The notes below the pieces were generated by a model. It saw nothing but the letters and a program-made list of their open reading frames with translations, was not told the DNA's origin and ran no database searches. From assembly GCF_902459465.1 (NCBI RefSeq), contig NC_047066.1:20711047-20775046 (forward strand): a stretch of DNA of 64,000 nucleotides, given 5' to 3'. This DNA is from Asterias rubens (Eukaryota; Echinodermata; Asteroidea; Forcipulatida; Asteriidae). Below are positions 46,615 to 57,953 of this stretch, piece by piece. The number at the start of each line of letters is the position of its first letter. The first letter of the stretch is position 1. The position numbers were made by a program, and so were the translations under genes.

Positions 46615-49600
46615 TATAAAATCAGTAATGCTACAAGATTGCTTTGTTAAGGTAATGGCAGTCTTTGATTGGCTTCGTTTGAACAATAACTGTTTTATCT
46701 ATCGACCCGTGGCGTTGATGAAATCTTAAACTGTACGCACAGCAGTGTGGTACACATACAAAGTATGCTGCAAAGGGACTCGTGGTGTGTAATTTTCAAA
46801 AATCTGAAATAAATATAACGGAGCTTTATAAAATTATGATAAAATCAGTAATGCTACATGAATGCTTTGTTTAGGTAATGACAGTCTTTGATTGGCTTCG
46901 TTTGAATGATAACGTGTTTATAAACTGTTTTACAAATCGACCCGTGGCGTTGATGAAATCTTAAACTGTACGCACAGCAGTGTAGTACACGTACAAAGTA
47001 TGCTGCAAAGGGACTCGTGGTGTGTAATTTTCAAAAATCTGAAATAAATATAACGGAGCTTTATAAAATTATGATTAAATCAGTAATGCTACATGAATGC
47101 TTTGTTTAGGTAATGACAGTCTTTGATTGGCTTCGTTTGAATGATAACGTGTTTATAAACTGTTTTACAAATCGACTCGTGGCGTTGATGAAATCTTAAA
47201 CTGTACGCACAGCAGTGTAGTACACGTACAAAGTATGCTGCAAAGGGACTCGTGGTGTGTAATTTTCAAAAATCTGAAATAAATACAACGGAGCTTTATA
47301 AAATTATGGTTAAATCAGTAATGCTACATGCATGCTTTGTTTGAGTACTGGCAGTCTTGGATTGGCTTCGTTTGAACAATAACATGTTGATAAACTGTTT
47401 TATAAATCGACCCGTGGCGTTGATGAAATCTTAAACTGTACGCACAGCAGTGTAGTACACGTACAAAGTATGCTGCAAAGGGAATCGTGGTGTGTTATTT
47501 TAAAAAATCAGAAATAAATGTAACGGAGCTTTATAAAACTATGATAAAATCAGTAATGCTACATGAATGCTTTTTATAGGGAATGACAGTCTTGGATTGG
47601 CTTCGTTTGAATGATAACGTATTGATAAAGCGTTTTACAAATCGACCCGTGGCGTTGATGAAACTGTAAACTGTACGCACAGCAGTGTTGTACACACGCA
47701 CAGTATGCTGCAAAGGGAATCGTGGTGTGTAATTTTCAAAAATCTGAAATAAATATAACGGAGCTTTATAAAATTATGATTAAGTCAGTATTGCTACATG
47801 AATGCTTTGTTTGAGTACTGGCAGTCTTGGATTGGCTTCGTTTGAACAATAACATGTTGATAAACTGTTTTATAAATCGACCCGTGGCGTTGATGAAATC
47901 TTAAACTGTACGCACAGCAGTGTAGTACACATACAAAGTATGCTGCAAAGGGACTCGTGGTGTGTAATTTTCAAAAATCTGAAATAAATATAACGGAGCT
48001 TTATAAAATTATGATTAAATCAGTATTGCTACATGAATGCTTTGTTTGAGTACTGGCAGTCTTGGATTGGCTTCGTTTGAACAATAACATGTTGATAAAC
48101 TGTTTTATAAATCGACCCGTGGCGTTGATGAAATCTTAAACTGTACGCACAGCAGTGTAGTACACATACAAAGTATGCTGCAAAGGGACTCGTGGTGTGT
48201 AATTTTCAAAAATCTGAAATCAATATAACGGAGCTTTATAAAATTATGATTAAATCAGTATTGCTACATGAATGCTTTGTTTGAGTACTCGCAGTCTTGG
48301 ATTGGCTTCGTTTGAATGATAACGTATTGATAAACCGATTTACATATCGACCCGTGGCGTTGATGAAATTGTAAATTGACGCACAGCAGTGATGTACACC
48401 ATAAAGTATGCTGCAAAGGGACTCGTGGTGTGTAATTTTCGAAAAACTGAAATAAATATAAGGGAGATTTATAAAATTATGATAAAATCAGTAATGCTAC
48501 ATGAATGCTTTTCATAGGGAATGACAGTCTTTGATTGGCTTCGTTTGAATGATAACGTATTGATAAAGCGTTTTACAAATCGACCCGTGGCGTTGATGAA
48601 ATTGTAAACTGTACGCACAGCAGTGTTGTACACACGCACAGTATGCTGCAAAGGGACTCGTTGTGTGTAGTTTTCAAAAATCTGAAACAAATATAATGGA
48701 GGTTTATACAAATATGATAAAATCAGTATGCTACATGAATGCTTTGTTTAGGTAATGAGAGTCTTTGATTGGTCTAATTTGAATGATACCGAATTGATAC
48801 ACCGATTTACAAATCGACCCGTGGCGTTGAAATCTTAAACTGTGCGCACAGCAGTGTAGTACACGCGCACAGTATGCTGCAAAGGGACTCGTGGTGTGTA
48901 ATTTTCAAAAATCTGAAATAAATATAACGGAGCTTTATAAAATTATGATTAAATCAGTAATGCTACATGAATGCTTTGTTTGAGTACTGGCAGTCTTGGA
49001 TTGGCTTCGTTTGAACAATAACATGTTGATAAACTGTTTTATAAATCGACCCGTGGCGTTGATGAAATCTTAAGCTGTACACACAGCAGTGTAGTACACA
49101 TACAAAGTATGCTGCAAAGGGACTCGTGGTGTGTAATTTTCAAAAATCTGAAATAAACGGAGCTTTATAAAATTATGATTAAATCAGTAGTGCTACATGA
49201 ATCCTTTGTTTGGTTAATGCCGGTCTTTGTTAGGCACAATTTGAATGATACCGTATTGATAAACTGTTTTACAAATCGACCCGTGGCGTTGATGAAATCT
49301 TAAACTGTGCGCACAGCGGTGTTGGATACACACGAACAGTAGCCTATGCTGCGACAGGACTCGCGTGGTCTTTAATTTTCAAAAATCTGAAATAAATATA
49401 ATGGAGCTTCATAAAATTATGATAAAATCAGTAATGCTACATGAATGCTTTGTTTAGGGACTGGCAGGCTTTGATTGGTTTCGTTTGAACAATAACGTGT
49501 TGATAAACTGTTTTTACAGATCGACCCGTGGCGTTGATGAAATCGTAAACTGATGCACACGCACAGTATGCTGCAAAGGGACTCGTGGTCTTAAATTTTT

Positions 49601-49760
49601 AAAAATCTGAAATAAATGTAATGGAGTTTTATAAAAATACGATAAAATCAGTAATGACACAGGAATCCTTTGTATAGGTAATGGCAGTCTTTGATTAGTT
49701 TAATCTGAAGAATACCGTATTGATAAACCGTTTTTAACAAATCATACCCTTTTAGTTGAT
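46615..49760 (-). repeat. Right arm array of the foldback element, ~13 units, inverted
   Basis: The same unit as the left arm in reverse, marked by GCTGCAAAGGGACTCGTGG at about 46,767, 47,004, 47,240, 47,477, 47,707, 47,942, 48,178, 48,410, 48,647, 48,878, 49,116, 49,348 (diverged) and 49,568. Units here favour GTACGCACAGCAG where the left arm favours the complement of GTGCGCACAG, so the two arms have homogenised partly independently. Confidence 0.9.
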
Positions 49761-50078
49761 GAAGAGTTTGTATTCTGTGGATACGCATTGCTTTGTTGTA
49801 TATTTAAAAATCTTGAAATATACTTTAAAAATCAGCAATATATTAATGGTTGTGAATAAAAATAAATAAACTAAATGTCTGAACTTTAGAGCGAAACTCC
49901 AAAATATCGGTGTATCTACCATACAAAAAAACACAAACAAATCTTAGGGAGAAAAAGCTCAAGGAATGGTAGCGAGTCTACGTATTGCTGCTCCGTTTGA
50001 CGACTACTGATTACATCGGATCCTTTCGAGTAGCGATCGACTCCTGGCGTTTGGAAACTAACATCTACCTCTTGCATG

Positions 50079-51321
50079 ACCGTCTTGAAAGCTACTGCGT
50101 GTAAATGGCGCTTCTTATGACGACTGCGCATGCGCTATTTGCTGCTTTTGTCACACCAATAGGAGGCCGTCTTCGCTCATTGATATGCATAAAATAATGA
50201 AACTTCTTTAGAAGTGAGCTAAGTACAATCTCTGTTTTATTAAAAAAATGACTGAATGAAACGTAAGATAGTTGAAATAAGCTCAGTTAAGTCATTACGA
50301 AAGCCCACTACTAATAAACTTCACGTCAGTATTATGTTTGAATTTGGGGTCGAGAAACTACAAACATTTTGTCCAAAAGATCGCCATGGAAATTTCAATG
50401 TGATTGTTATGAATGCTGCCCTCATACGACCAAAGAGGGAGAATGGGGTTGGTACCTGCTAAACGTGGATGTTCGACGGTCCTGACGAAAGTTTCATCTG
50501 GGGTTTTAAGCTGATTTTCTACATAAGTACATATTTAAAAAAAAGAAACTTTTCTCGTGTAGTTTTTTTTTATGTATCTTTTAAAATTTATTGACTCTAA
50601 TTTTGTATCATTCCGCTGCAAAAAGACAAGAAATGGCCGTGCAATCTTTTAGGTAGCATTCTGCCCATTGACCTTTTTGTGTGAAAATCAATTTTTTGTT
50701 GAAACTAGTGAGAACTTGGTTTTTTTTTATGCGCTACCTTAGCCGTGCAACTACTCGCTATACTTTAGTCAAGTGGCACAAGCCAATTAACTTTTAAGTT
50801 TATGAAAACAAATTACATTTCCTGATGTTTTTCTTTAATTTTTAACAAATTAATCTATTCTTATAAACCTTTGTTTTCAGCCCTTCGCTGCGAAGTTTTA
50901 ATGGTTTTAGAAAACCACTCTTAACAAAAAAATGCAGATGATTTTGTCCCTAGTTTCAATCAAATAGAGTGAAATTCATATAAAACTTTTAGAAAGTATA
51001 GCTACAAAAAGAGAGATATTGCGGACGCTAGGTGGCGGCAGATTCCTGCCCCTGAAATCAGCACACCATTTTTGTATGCATCACACTGTGTTCCCTTTTC
51101 GGTACCTTAATGTAGACCAAGTACACAAGAAGGAAACACAAGAACTCCATAGGGAAATTCTATAAAGACTGGTGTGCTCCACAAGGACATTTGAGTACAA
51201 AGTCTTTGGGAAACTTTTCAGTGCAGGGACATTATTATTGGTTAATTATTACGAAAAGCCGTTTGACAATAAGAATTATAATTAAGAGTGCGTTGACTTC
51301 CGGAAATCGTCCAACTGAAAC
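50079..51321. other. Intergenic, 3' side of the minus-strand ependymin gene
   Basis: No gene is recognised. Near 51,029 the string GACGCTAGGTGGCGGCAGA recurs at 60,061 inside an intron of the other ependymin gene (AACGCTAGGTGGCAGCAGA). The two are probably fragments of one dispersed repeat. Confidence 0.45.
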
Positions 51322-54300
51322 TCAAGCAGCTGATGGGAGAAGAAGTGATGAGACACGGTTGGCAAGTTGTATCAGAGGGTCGGTGTCAACAGATCTCTTG
51401 ATGAGTTGTGTCTGTCAAAAATACAAACAAATAAACATTAATAAATAAACATTGTGAAACATAATAAGATTGATCAAGTCTCTATCAAGCGTTCGATAGC
51501 TGATTCTACGCGAACGCAAAAAAAAAAAAAAAAAAAAAAAAAAGTAAGCCAAAATAAAACAAAATAGAGAAAATGTCGACTCATATAAGGGGAAAATGTG
51601 TGCGCAAAAATTGGCTCTAATTTTGCCTTAATTCGTTTATTTTGATTAGTCCCATTTTACGGTCTTTAGACAGTGGTTCATAACTCCGAACATCTTGAAT
51701 TAGCATTCCAGAAGAAAAAAAACCAATCACCCAATTAAAGCTGTTAAACACGTAAAAAATACCTTTGTGCAGATGTCAGGAATGTCAAACCATTTTCCTG
51801 GGTCAGCGATTCCCTGCGTATAGTTGAGGTAACCAGACGAGCTCATGATCGGAAGAGCTGAAAGTAAATAGGGAAAACAAAGGGCGTTATGACCAGCATT
51901 TCTGATGTAAACAATGGAAAAGTGTACTGAGCATGACTCTCAGTCAGTGACCTTTCACGCGAGTGGCGGTCAATGCATATTCGGTTTGCTATTTTTATTC
52001 TTGATAACTTGTCTTGCCCATCCCCTGATGCGGAGTAGATTTCGGAATTTGCGAGGCTACTCATGTTCTGAAAAGAACTGTCCTGGGATCTGCTCCCGGA
52101 GGTTGCAAATCGACCGGGGAGTTCTGTGCTTAGTGCGATCGGGACTTTTACCTAAATGCTATTCACAGGGAACACAAACGTTGTTAATTCACCGGTTTGG
52201 TTACTTTAGTTGTAAAACATAAATGTCCCTGGCAGTAATACGGAAAAACAGGCCATCCGTTTCCTATTGTTTTGTATTTTTTATCCGTGTTATGTTTTGC
52301 ATACATACATGGTTGCTGAAGGGTCTTCCCGATGACGAGCGTACCAGTTGGTATGCAGCCATCATGGGTAACCGAGAACGACACATTCCCTTCCACTTGC
52401 GATGGTGCCTTGGCATAGTAGGAGTATGAATCTGCTTGCAGTTGGTTATCACCAATGGAGTAAGTTCCCAGAAACTGCGCAGTTTCTTTAAAAGAAAATA
52501 AATAATGATAATAATAATATTGAAGTCTTATATAGCGCACGTATCTACCAACAAGGTACTCAAAGAAATATAGATATTGAAGTTATGAATTCTGAGACCC
52601 AATTATGTAGCACATTATAATGGTTTACAAGGCGCATTCAGCAGCCACAGCCAGGAACAACGGGACGAACCCCTGCTCTTTACAATAAGTGCACTGTGTA
52701 TTTTACGTGCGTCACACAACACACGGGACCAACGGCTTTACGTCCCACCCGAAGGGCGAATAAGTATACGTTTGGAATTCACTCTTAAATTGAGAATCGT
52801 TTCACTTCAAAGTAATGAGGTCAAAAAACGCTCCCACCTTTTGAAATGAAATTACCAGTGGTAAGTTTGATTGTATCAATCATCTACATTTAAATACATT
52901 ATTAAACAAATCGAGCGGTTTCAAAATAGGCCCAAGTTGAATCATGATTTTTCTCGTGACCCAAATGGCTGATCGATCTTAAACTTCTACAGGTTTGTCT
53001 GTTTATATGTTGGATTACATAAAGCGCTTGCACTGTGCCACCGACTGTTTTGTGAGCAAAAAATAATTCTGTAATTTTCCTTTAACTGGCACACCGTGAA
53101 GTCTGTGTGATGTGAATCATTTATCACGGATGTAACACATTGTTCTGCAAGACGACATGTTTTAGGCAATGCATCTCATCTCATGATTTATGTTTACATA
53201 ATCTTCTTTTAAAACGGAACATAGCTTACTTGGTGTGCATGAAGGAAAATCACCTGTTGCTGCACTCTTGGTGCATTGTTTTCCAATAATGGTGTACATA
53301 TAATTCTGAAGAAGATGAAGAAAAAGACAAACAAACATAGGCGGTTAAAAAAATTGTAAAGTTAGGCGACGATTTGTATGTTAAAAAACAATCTATACTT
53401 TAAACTGCGTTTTTAATTTTGTGCCGACCAGTTTTTATTTTTATTTTTTAAATGTTGCTTTCCATTCCTGTTTGCCTTCTTCACTCAAGTAATCTTTATC
53501 ATTGTATTTAACATAACAAATATGTATTTTTAATTCAATTTTATTGTAAACCAAATTCCCCTAATCTTTGACTTTTTAATTGGTGATGTGTATTTTTACA
53601 TAAAATAAACCAACATTGAATTTGAATTTGAATTTGAAGAATCTTACCTCCTTATAGTCTACTATGACCTTGATTGAGGACATTTTTCCCATGGTCTCTG
53701 TTTGTATCAATTCTCCGGCTCGATTATTGGTGAAGTCGAACGCACCCATGATATAATTAGTTTGGACAATGGGCGTTCCAGTCGGTAGCACCAACCCATT
53801 CACTTGGCCTGGGGAAAAGGAGAGACAATCTTTGGTCGTTACTGAACTTTCACCATAAAATGTGTGGTTTGGGATTTTGTTTTACATTACTGCCTACCTC
53901 AGTCCATCCTAATTAAAGACAGATTAAAATTTCATTTGTTTCAAACAGGGCCCAATTTCATGGTTCTGCTTACCGCCGAATTCTGCACTTACGATCACAA
54001 TTCTCCGCTTACGTGCAAGCGCCGAATTTCTGCGTTAGCTGTAAGCGTAGAATGGGGAGTACGCACGCGCACAAGCCAAAATTCCCCACTAACCCGTGAA
54101 ATGCGCTTGACGTAAGCACAGAATTCCATGCTTCCGTAAGCGCCGATTATTTGCCTACGGTAAGCAGAGCCATGAAATTGGGCCCAGATTTTCAGTAGTT
54201 TTTTCTTTCTTTTATTTCCCTTCATCTGATGCTTTTTTCTTTCCATGCGTTTTGAGCACCCTACTATAGGTGGATAATGCGCAATATAAATATCCATTAT

Positions 54301-54939
54301 CATTACTGATTATCACTTGAGCCTTTTGATATAGGTTCAAGAATACCACCATGCAGACAACGTTATTTTAAAGGGAAAAAACAAGGTGGTTTTTTGTTGT
54401 AGAAAATATTCGTATTCGTGAAGTATTGTGGTTCAAAAGTTTGCATTTTTTAAACAAAAAATATTTGTCATCATGACGTTATCAAGACATTGAGATAAAG
54501 TTTTTTCAAGGTCATTCAAAATTGTTGAGCTTGCATTATAATACTTCGAAGTGAAATGCTTTATATATACTATATATATATACTAGTGAAAGCTGCTGTA
54601 TAGGCTTATAAAAATAACAAAATGTCTTAATTTTAAGAGTATTTACCAAACGTATGCCTACCCTTTTAGGTGTCTCTTTTGTATACTAAAACATAGGTAG
54701 GCCTAACTTCTCCTGCACGCTAATAGGGTTAGAGTTAAGGTTAGGTTAGGATTAGGCATTAGGGGTGTCAGATCAGAACATAGGTGTGCAACCCATAAAA
54801 GTCTCCCCCATATTACTGTGAAGTTCACATTACCGATTGAAGCCTCAAACTGTTTAGGAAAACAGCAGCCCTGTTGGTTGGTTTGTGCTGATGCAGTTAC
54901 CGCCACAAGGACGAACACACAAACTGTAGAGAAGTACAT
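51322..54939 (-). CDS. Ependymin-related secreted protein, six exons
   Basis: Exons (minus strand): 54939-54834, 53808-53648, 53305-53230, 52485-52309, 51857-51763 and 51411-51322. They join in frame with GT-AG borders to give 234 residues. Residues 1-18 are a signal peptide (MYFSTVCVFVLVAVTASA). The mature start has the family hallmark CCFP-x-x-F/Y-E-A-S. Further cysteines occur in exon 3 (QCTK and SCTP), exon 4 (GCIP) and exon 5 (ICTK), with N-glycosylation sites GNVS and LNYT. Ependymin-related proteins are secreted, calcium-binding glycoproteins with a lipid-pocket fold; which role this one has is unknown. The neighbour at 58,463 has the same exon phases. Introns carry LINE, SINE and MITE insertions. 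The start is supported by the signal peptide and an upstream TATA box. Confidence 0.9.
51519..51543. repeat. Poly-A tract
   Basis: An uninterrupted A run of about 25 bases in the last intron of the minus-strand ependymin gene. It could be a retroelement tail, but no element body is recognisable next to it. Confidence 0.7.
52500..52765. repeat. SINE-like insert in ependymin intron 3
   Basis: An AAT-rich stretch (GATAATAATAATATTGAAG) is followed by TCTTATATAGCGCACG and ends with TTTACGTCCCACCCGAAGG. The ACGTCCCA-x-CCGAAGG block, also seen reversed and diverged near 61,785 (GCGTCCTTCAGATAGGACGT), is common in animal SINEs. The element is inserted antisense relative to its microsatellite tail. 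Confidence 0.5.
53460..53640 (+). mobile_element. LINE 3' tail in ependymin intron 2
   Basis: AT-rich UTR-like sequence with AATAAA ends in a GAATTTGAATTTGAATTTGAA microsatellite, a tail type like the one at 9.75 kb. Only the terminal ~180 bp are recognisable. It lies antisense to the host gene, just 3' of exon 2. Confidence 0.5.
53870..54304 (+). pseudogene. LINE ORF2 C-terminus and tail, split by a MITE
   Basis: At 53,895-53,950 a frame reads LPQSILIKDRLKFHLFQT. This matches the S-x-x-x-F-K-x-x-L-K-x-H-L-F end block of CR1-type ORF2. The MITE at 53,946-54,187 interrupts it. Beyond it come a short UTR and an end reading TGCGCAATATAAATATCC and ATTATCATTA. It is antisense within intron 1 of the minus-strand ependymin gene. 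Confidence 0.55.
53946..54187. mobile_element. CAGGG-type MITE (family 3), nested in a LINE
   Basis: About 242 bp with termini CAGGGCCCAATTTCATGG and CCATGAAATTGGGCCCAG. The interior is the same GCTTACG-rich sequence as the copy at 13,046. It interrupts an older LINE remnant, which dates it as the younger insertion. Confidence 0.75.
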
Positions 54940-55064
54940 CTTCAGGTTTACAACAACTCTTGACAGGACTTGATACTGTATGGTAGGCCTACCTCAAAAT
55001 GTCACTTGGTTTGGTTCACTTGTGTCAAAGTGTTATGATGATATAGTGTGTGGACAGCAGCCGG

Positions 55065-55071
55065 TTTTATA
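55065..55071 (-). promoter_or_regulatory. TATA box of the minus-strand ependymin gene
   Basis: TATAAAA on the minus strand (inside CATATAAAACCGGC) lies 126 bp upstream of the start codon, leaving room for a 5' UTR of about 95 bp. No competing TATA lies nearer in a better position. Confidence 0.6.
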
Positions 55072-55827
55072 TGCGTTCGTCAAAGCATGCAGTGCAGGCA
55101 CCTGAATTTAAATTATTGTTATCATTTTATTGATACAAGGCCACAGCCTCGTACCCGGAACCTCTCCACCCAAAGCATGCGCAGATTATTTAAACGCAGT
55201 GACTACACGTATGAGATCAAGGTTTGCATTGTACATGTACAAATGATCACTCCCCTTCATTGTATAATGACATCACCACTTAGTAATAACTTACTATTTA
55301 TAGCAAGCGTGTGCAGCAGTCTCGTGACTGACCTAGATCACGTGAAAATCACGGGAGGGTATTATAGGCATCAGAATTTACAAATTAATCTAACTTGTCT
55401 ATGGGCTAACAATTTAAACATAAAGTCAGTTACTTTGTTTGCAGTATAGCGCACTTGTGTTCACAAGACGACGGTTAGAATCAGGAACAAAGGCAGTAAC
55501 AAATTTGTGTTTATATATTCCCTCCATTGATAAAACAATCAATCCCCTCTTTCCGGCCGGGTTTGAGGAACAAGGATACACAATCCAATATCTATATAAC
55601 CTAAACTATTACCGCTCAAAACCAACAAGAATAGCCTTTTTTATTTATTTTTTTCTCGACTAGTTCAAAATAATGAAGCACTTTGTCAATAAACGTTGCG
55701 TGTTTCTCTTCAATATTAATATGATGCAATAATAGTTTGGAGCACAACATTGGACAAGTTGTTTTCCTTATCCGTATATAGTAATACTGCATGATAGGGT
55801 TTTACACAAAATGACCCAATTGACAAT

Positions 55828-56139
55828 GGCACTGGACACGTTTGGTTTGTGAAAATTTTGGCTCAAATGGTCATCGATTTTGCATGAGAATAATAAGAGA
55901 AAAACAAAAACACTAATGTTGTATATTTTGTGTGCTTTCAGATGCATAATAAAAGGCTTCAGCTGAAGTCATTATTATTATTTGAGCTAGAAATTACCTC
56001 CTCCTTGGTGTCGTCCCATTATCGAATTAAACTGTTTTTCATGCGGATGAGCAAAACGAAGGAACATGAAAGTAAGTTTTTATGCTTGTAATTATTTTGA
56101 GTAATAACCAATAGGCCTATAGTGTCCAGTGCCTTTACT
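55828..56139. mobile_element. MITE family 1, damaged ends
   Basis: The termini GGCACTGGACACGTTTGGT and TAGTGTCCAGTGCCTTTA are present, but the TTAA duplications are lost. Internal blocks are shared with the copy at 6,531. Confidence 0.65.
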
Positions 56140-56440
56140 GTTAAGGACGTGTGGTTTTAACCAACTGGGTTGGGTTAATCCATAACCGGCTGAAACAGTT
56201 GTTGACAGGGACACTGTTCAAACTTCCACAAAATGGAGGTCCAAAGGTCAAAATGGTAAACGAACCTTACAAACTGATCTGGCATTATAATGGAGTCGTT
56301 TGAACCATAGAGTAAGGACAGAGTTTTGAACAAACATGCTGACTGTACAAAAATATATAAGGGAGCTGTTGACAAAGAGGAGGAGAGGAGAGGAGACAAT
56401 AGGAGATCAACAGCAGGCGTATAGCTTGTGTGTGTGCGTG

Positions 56441-56600
56441 CCCCCCCCCCCCCCCCACCCACACCCCCAAATACATTAACACTCTCTTTTCCTTGGTACA
56501 GAAGTAGTCTACTCCAACATATCCTCTAGATGATGTATACGGTTTCCAGAGCAATATGAATACACAATACAGGTGGTGGTGGGGGGGGGGGGGGGGGGGT
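56441..56600. repeat. Paired poly-C and poly-G tracts
   Basis: A run of about 18 Cs with one A (56,441-56,460) is followed, 120 bp later, by GGTGGTGG and about 20 Gs (56,571-56,599). The tracts are complementary and could pair as a hairpin, or form G-quadruplexes separately. Confidence 0.75.
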
Positions 56601-56919
56601 TACATCGTGCCACGTGTCCAGCGCAAACTTACAAAACAAACAATGAGTCAATAAGTTTGAGAGAAGTGTGATGACATCATGTTTAAAATCTCTTGGTGAT
56701 TGTGTGCTGCGAAGAATCGGTGGTTTACTCTACGTTTCAGCACTGTTTCATCAGATTCCAACCGGATTACTTACGAATTATTGTTCAATAATTTCATCAT
56801 TCATATTTTTGAAAATTATGAGCAATACATTGTTGTAAGCAGTATAAATTTAATTTTAGGCAGGGTAGCAATATCAGTAAAAAAAAAAAAACTAGGCCAA
56901 CTAGTTTCAGGGTCCCTTA

Positions 56920-57187
56920 AAGAGATAGTATAAAGCATTTTTGAGAAGCAGTTCACTTCGAAAAAATATGGTTGTGGAAAAAGGTGTAATCCCCCAAATT
57001 TTAAATAAAAGAACCGTTATTGTCAGAAACGTTTCTCAGATTCAGAGTCAATATAGGGATTATTCTTTCTGCATAACCGATCCGAATTTCCGGCGATATA
57101 AAACAAATTAAAAACTCTACCACCTTTTGAATTGAAATGATAACTTGTTCCTTTTTGTTAAACCAAATGTATACTTTGCCTTTAAGG
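56920..57187. mobile_element. MITE family 2, best copy
   Basis: Contains AACGTTTCTCAGATTCAG, GGGATTATTCTTTCTGC, TTTCCGGCGATATAAAAC and ends in ATGTATACTTTGCCTTTAAG. Shared blocks occur in the same order at 6.1, 8.2 and 33.9 kb. Boundaries look like TTAA, but the left inverted terminus is too diverged to be sure. Confidence 0.55.
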
Positions 57188-57379
57188 CAAGGGAAAACAG
57201 CAAGACATACAATCACAACAATGAAGGACTTTCAGATTCTGTTTCGGACTCATGTGCAAACAGATAGTCAACCGGTAAAAGGCATGGGCATATAGAAACA
57301 ATAAAAATGAAAGCTTATTATAAGTGTCATTGTGAAAGAGACGGAGGAAATAATATACAAATATTGAGTGGCTCAGAGT

Positions 57380-57494
57380 GGAATGGGAGGAATATTGACG
57401 CAAGGTAAAATTTGGACTGTTCCATTTCACTCGGCTTCGCCTCGTGAAATGGAACAGTCCAAATTTTACCGAGCGATAATATTCCTTCCATTCC
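57380..57494. repeat. 115-bp palindrome with perfect 27-bp arms
   Basis: Arms at 57,404-57,430 and 57,444-57,470 (GGTAAAATTTGGACTG... and its complement) pair perfectly around a 13-nt GC-rich loop (TCGGCTTCGCCTC). Outside them GGAATGG and GGAATATT pair with AATATTCC and CCATTCC, extending the stem to 57,380-57,494 with small bulges. Confidence 0.9.
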
Positions 57495-57520
57495 CCGAAT
57501 TAAAGCAACTCCATATTTGT

Positions 57521-57953
57521 TTTATATAACTGACATATAGATCCTTGTCATTTGATGTATTTTAAAAGTATAACATTATGGAAAATCACACAAAATTACT
57601 GGTTCGGAACAAATTCATATATATTCATGGTTTATTTATTAAAAACACTGCAATACAGCGGCTTAAAGCCGAAATGTACAGTTTACAAAAATATAGCGCC
57701 GCGTAGCGGCAACAATGCACACATTTAATAGCAATCGGATCACAACCTTTTGCACAGGTGCTCCTGTGTTTTAGCAGCGGCGCGGCGGCGCTGTACTGCT
57801 CAAAAACATTGGGAACAACGATGATCCTAACTGTTGAATGGGAAATGCTATTCCCCATGGGCGAATAGGTCTTTTTGATCGCCGGTGCGGATGGGAGTAA
57901 TAGTGAATGTCACCAATCAAATGACAAGGATCTGTATGTCAGTTAATATATAA
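57521..57953. mobile_element. ~430-bp element with ~35-bp inverted ends
   Basis: TATATAACTGACATATAGAT...CTTGTCATTTGAT at 57,521-57,555 is mirrored at 57,916-57,953, with a base change and a short indel. The interior is GC-rich in part (GCGCCGCGTAGCGGC, GCGGCGCGGCGGCGC) and non-coding. It lies directly beside the palindrome at 57,380 and may be part of the same composite element. Confidence 0.65.

Larger units (their letters stand above)
41493..50078. mobile_element. Foldback transposable element, 8.57 kb, with 9-bp target duplication
   Basis: The element spans 41,502-50,069 and is flanked by TCTTGCATG at 41,493-41,501 and 50,070-50,078. The outer 36 bp (starting GGTAGATGTTAGTTTCC) match perfectly in inverted orientation; similarity continues to a GGATCCG block about 55 bp in. 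Each arm is mostly a tandem array of a ~235-bp unit, and the two arrays face each other around a centre at about 44,930-46,610. No transposase or other domain is recognisable, so it is non-autonomous. The layout recalls foldback families such as sea-urchin TU, Drosophila FB and Galileo. The 9-bp duplication and long inverted ends fit Mutator-like mobilisation; that attribution is inference. Confidence 0.9.

Noticed and set aside
42977-49000. Several near-identical open frames of about 60-80 codons in the foldback arms.
   Set aside because: They arise from the repeated ~235-bp unit, occur on whichever strand the unit lies, and match no protein family.
41493-50078. Polinton/Maverick element (long inverted ends).
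   Set aside because: No integrase, polymerase B, ATPase or capsid-like frame is present, and the target duplication is 9 bp instead of 6.
54718-54770. Telomere-like TTAGGG repeats.
   Set aside because: Only a few degenerate TTAGG/TTAGGG-like words, without a regular register.
57625-57858. 77-codon minus-strand open frame.
   Set aside because: It lies wholly inside the inverted-repeat element at 57,521-57,953 and has a low-complexity GC-rich composition.
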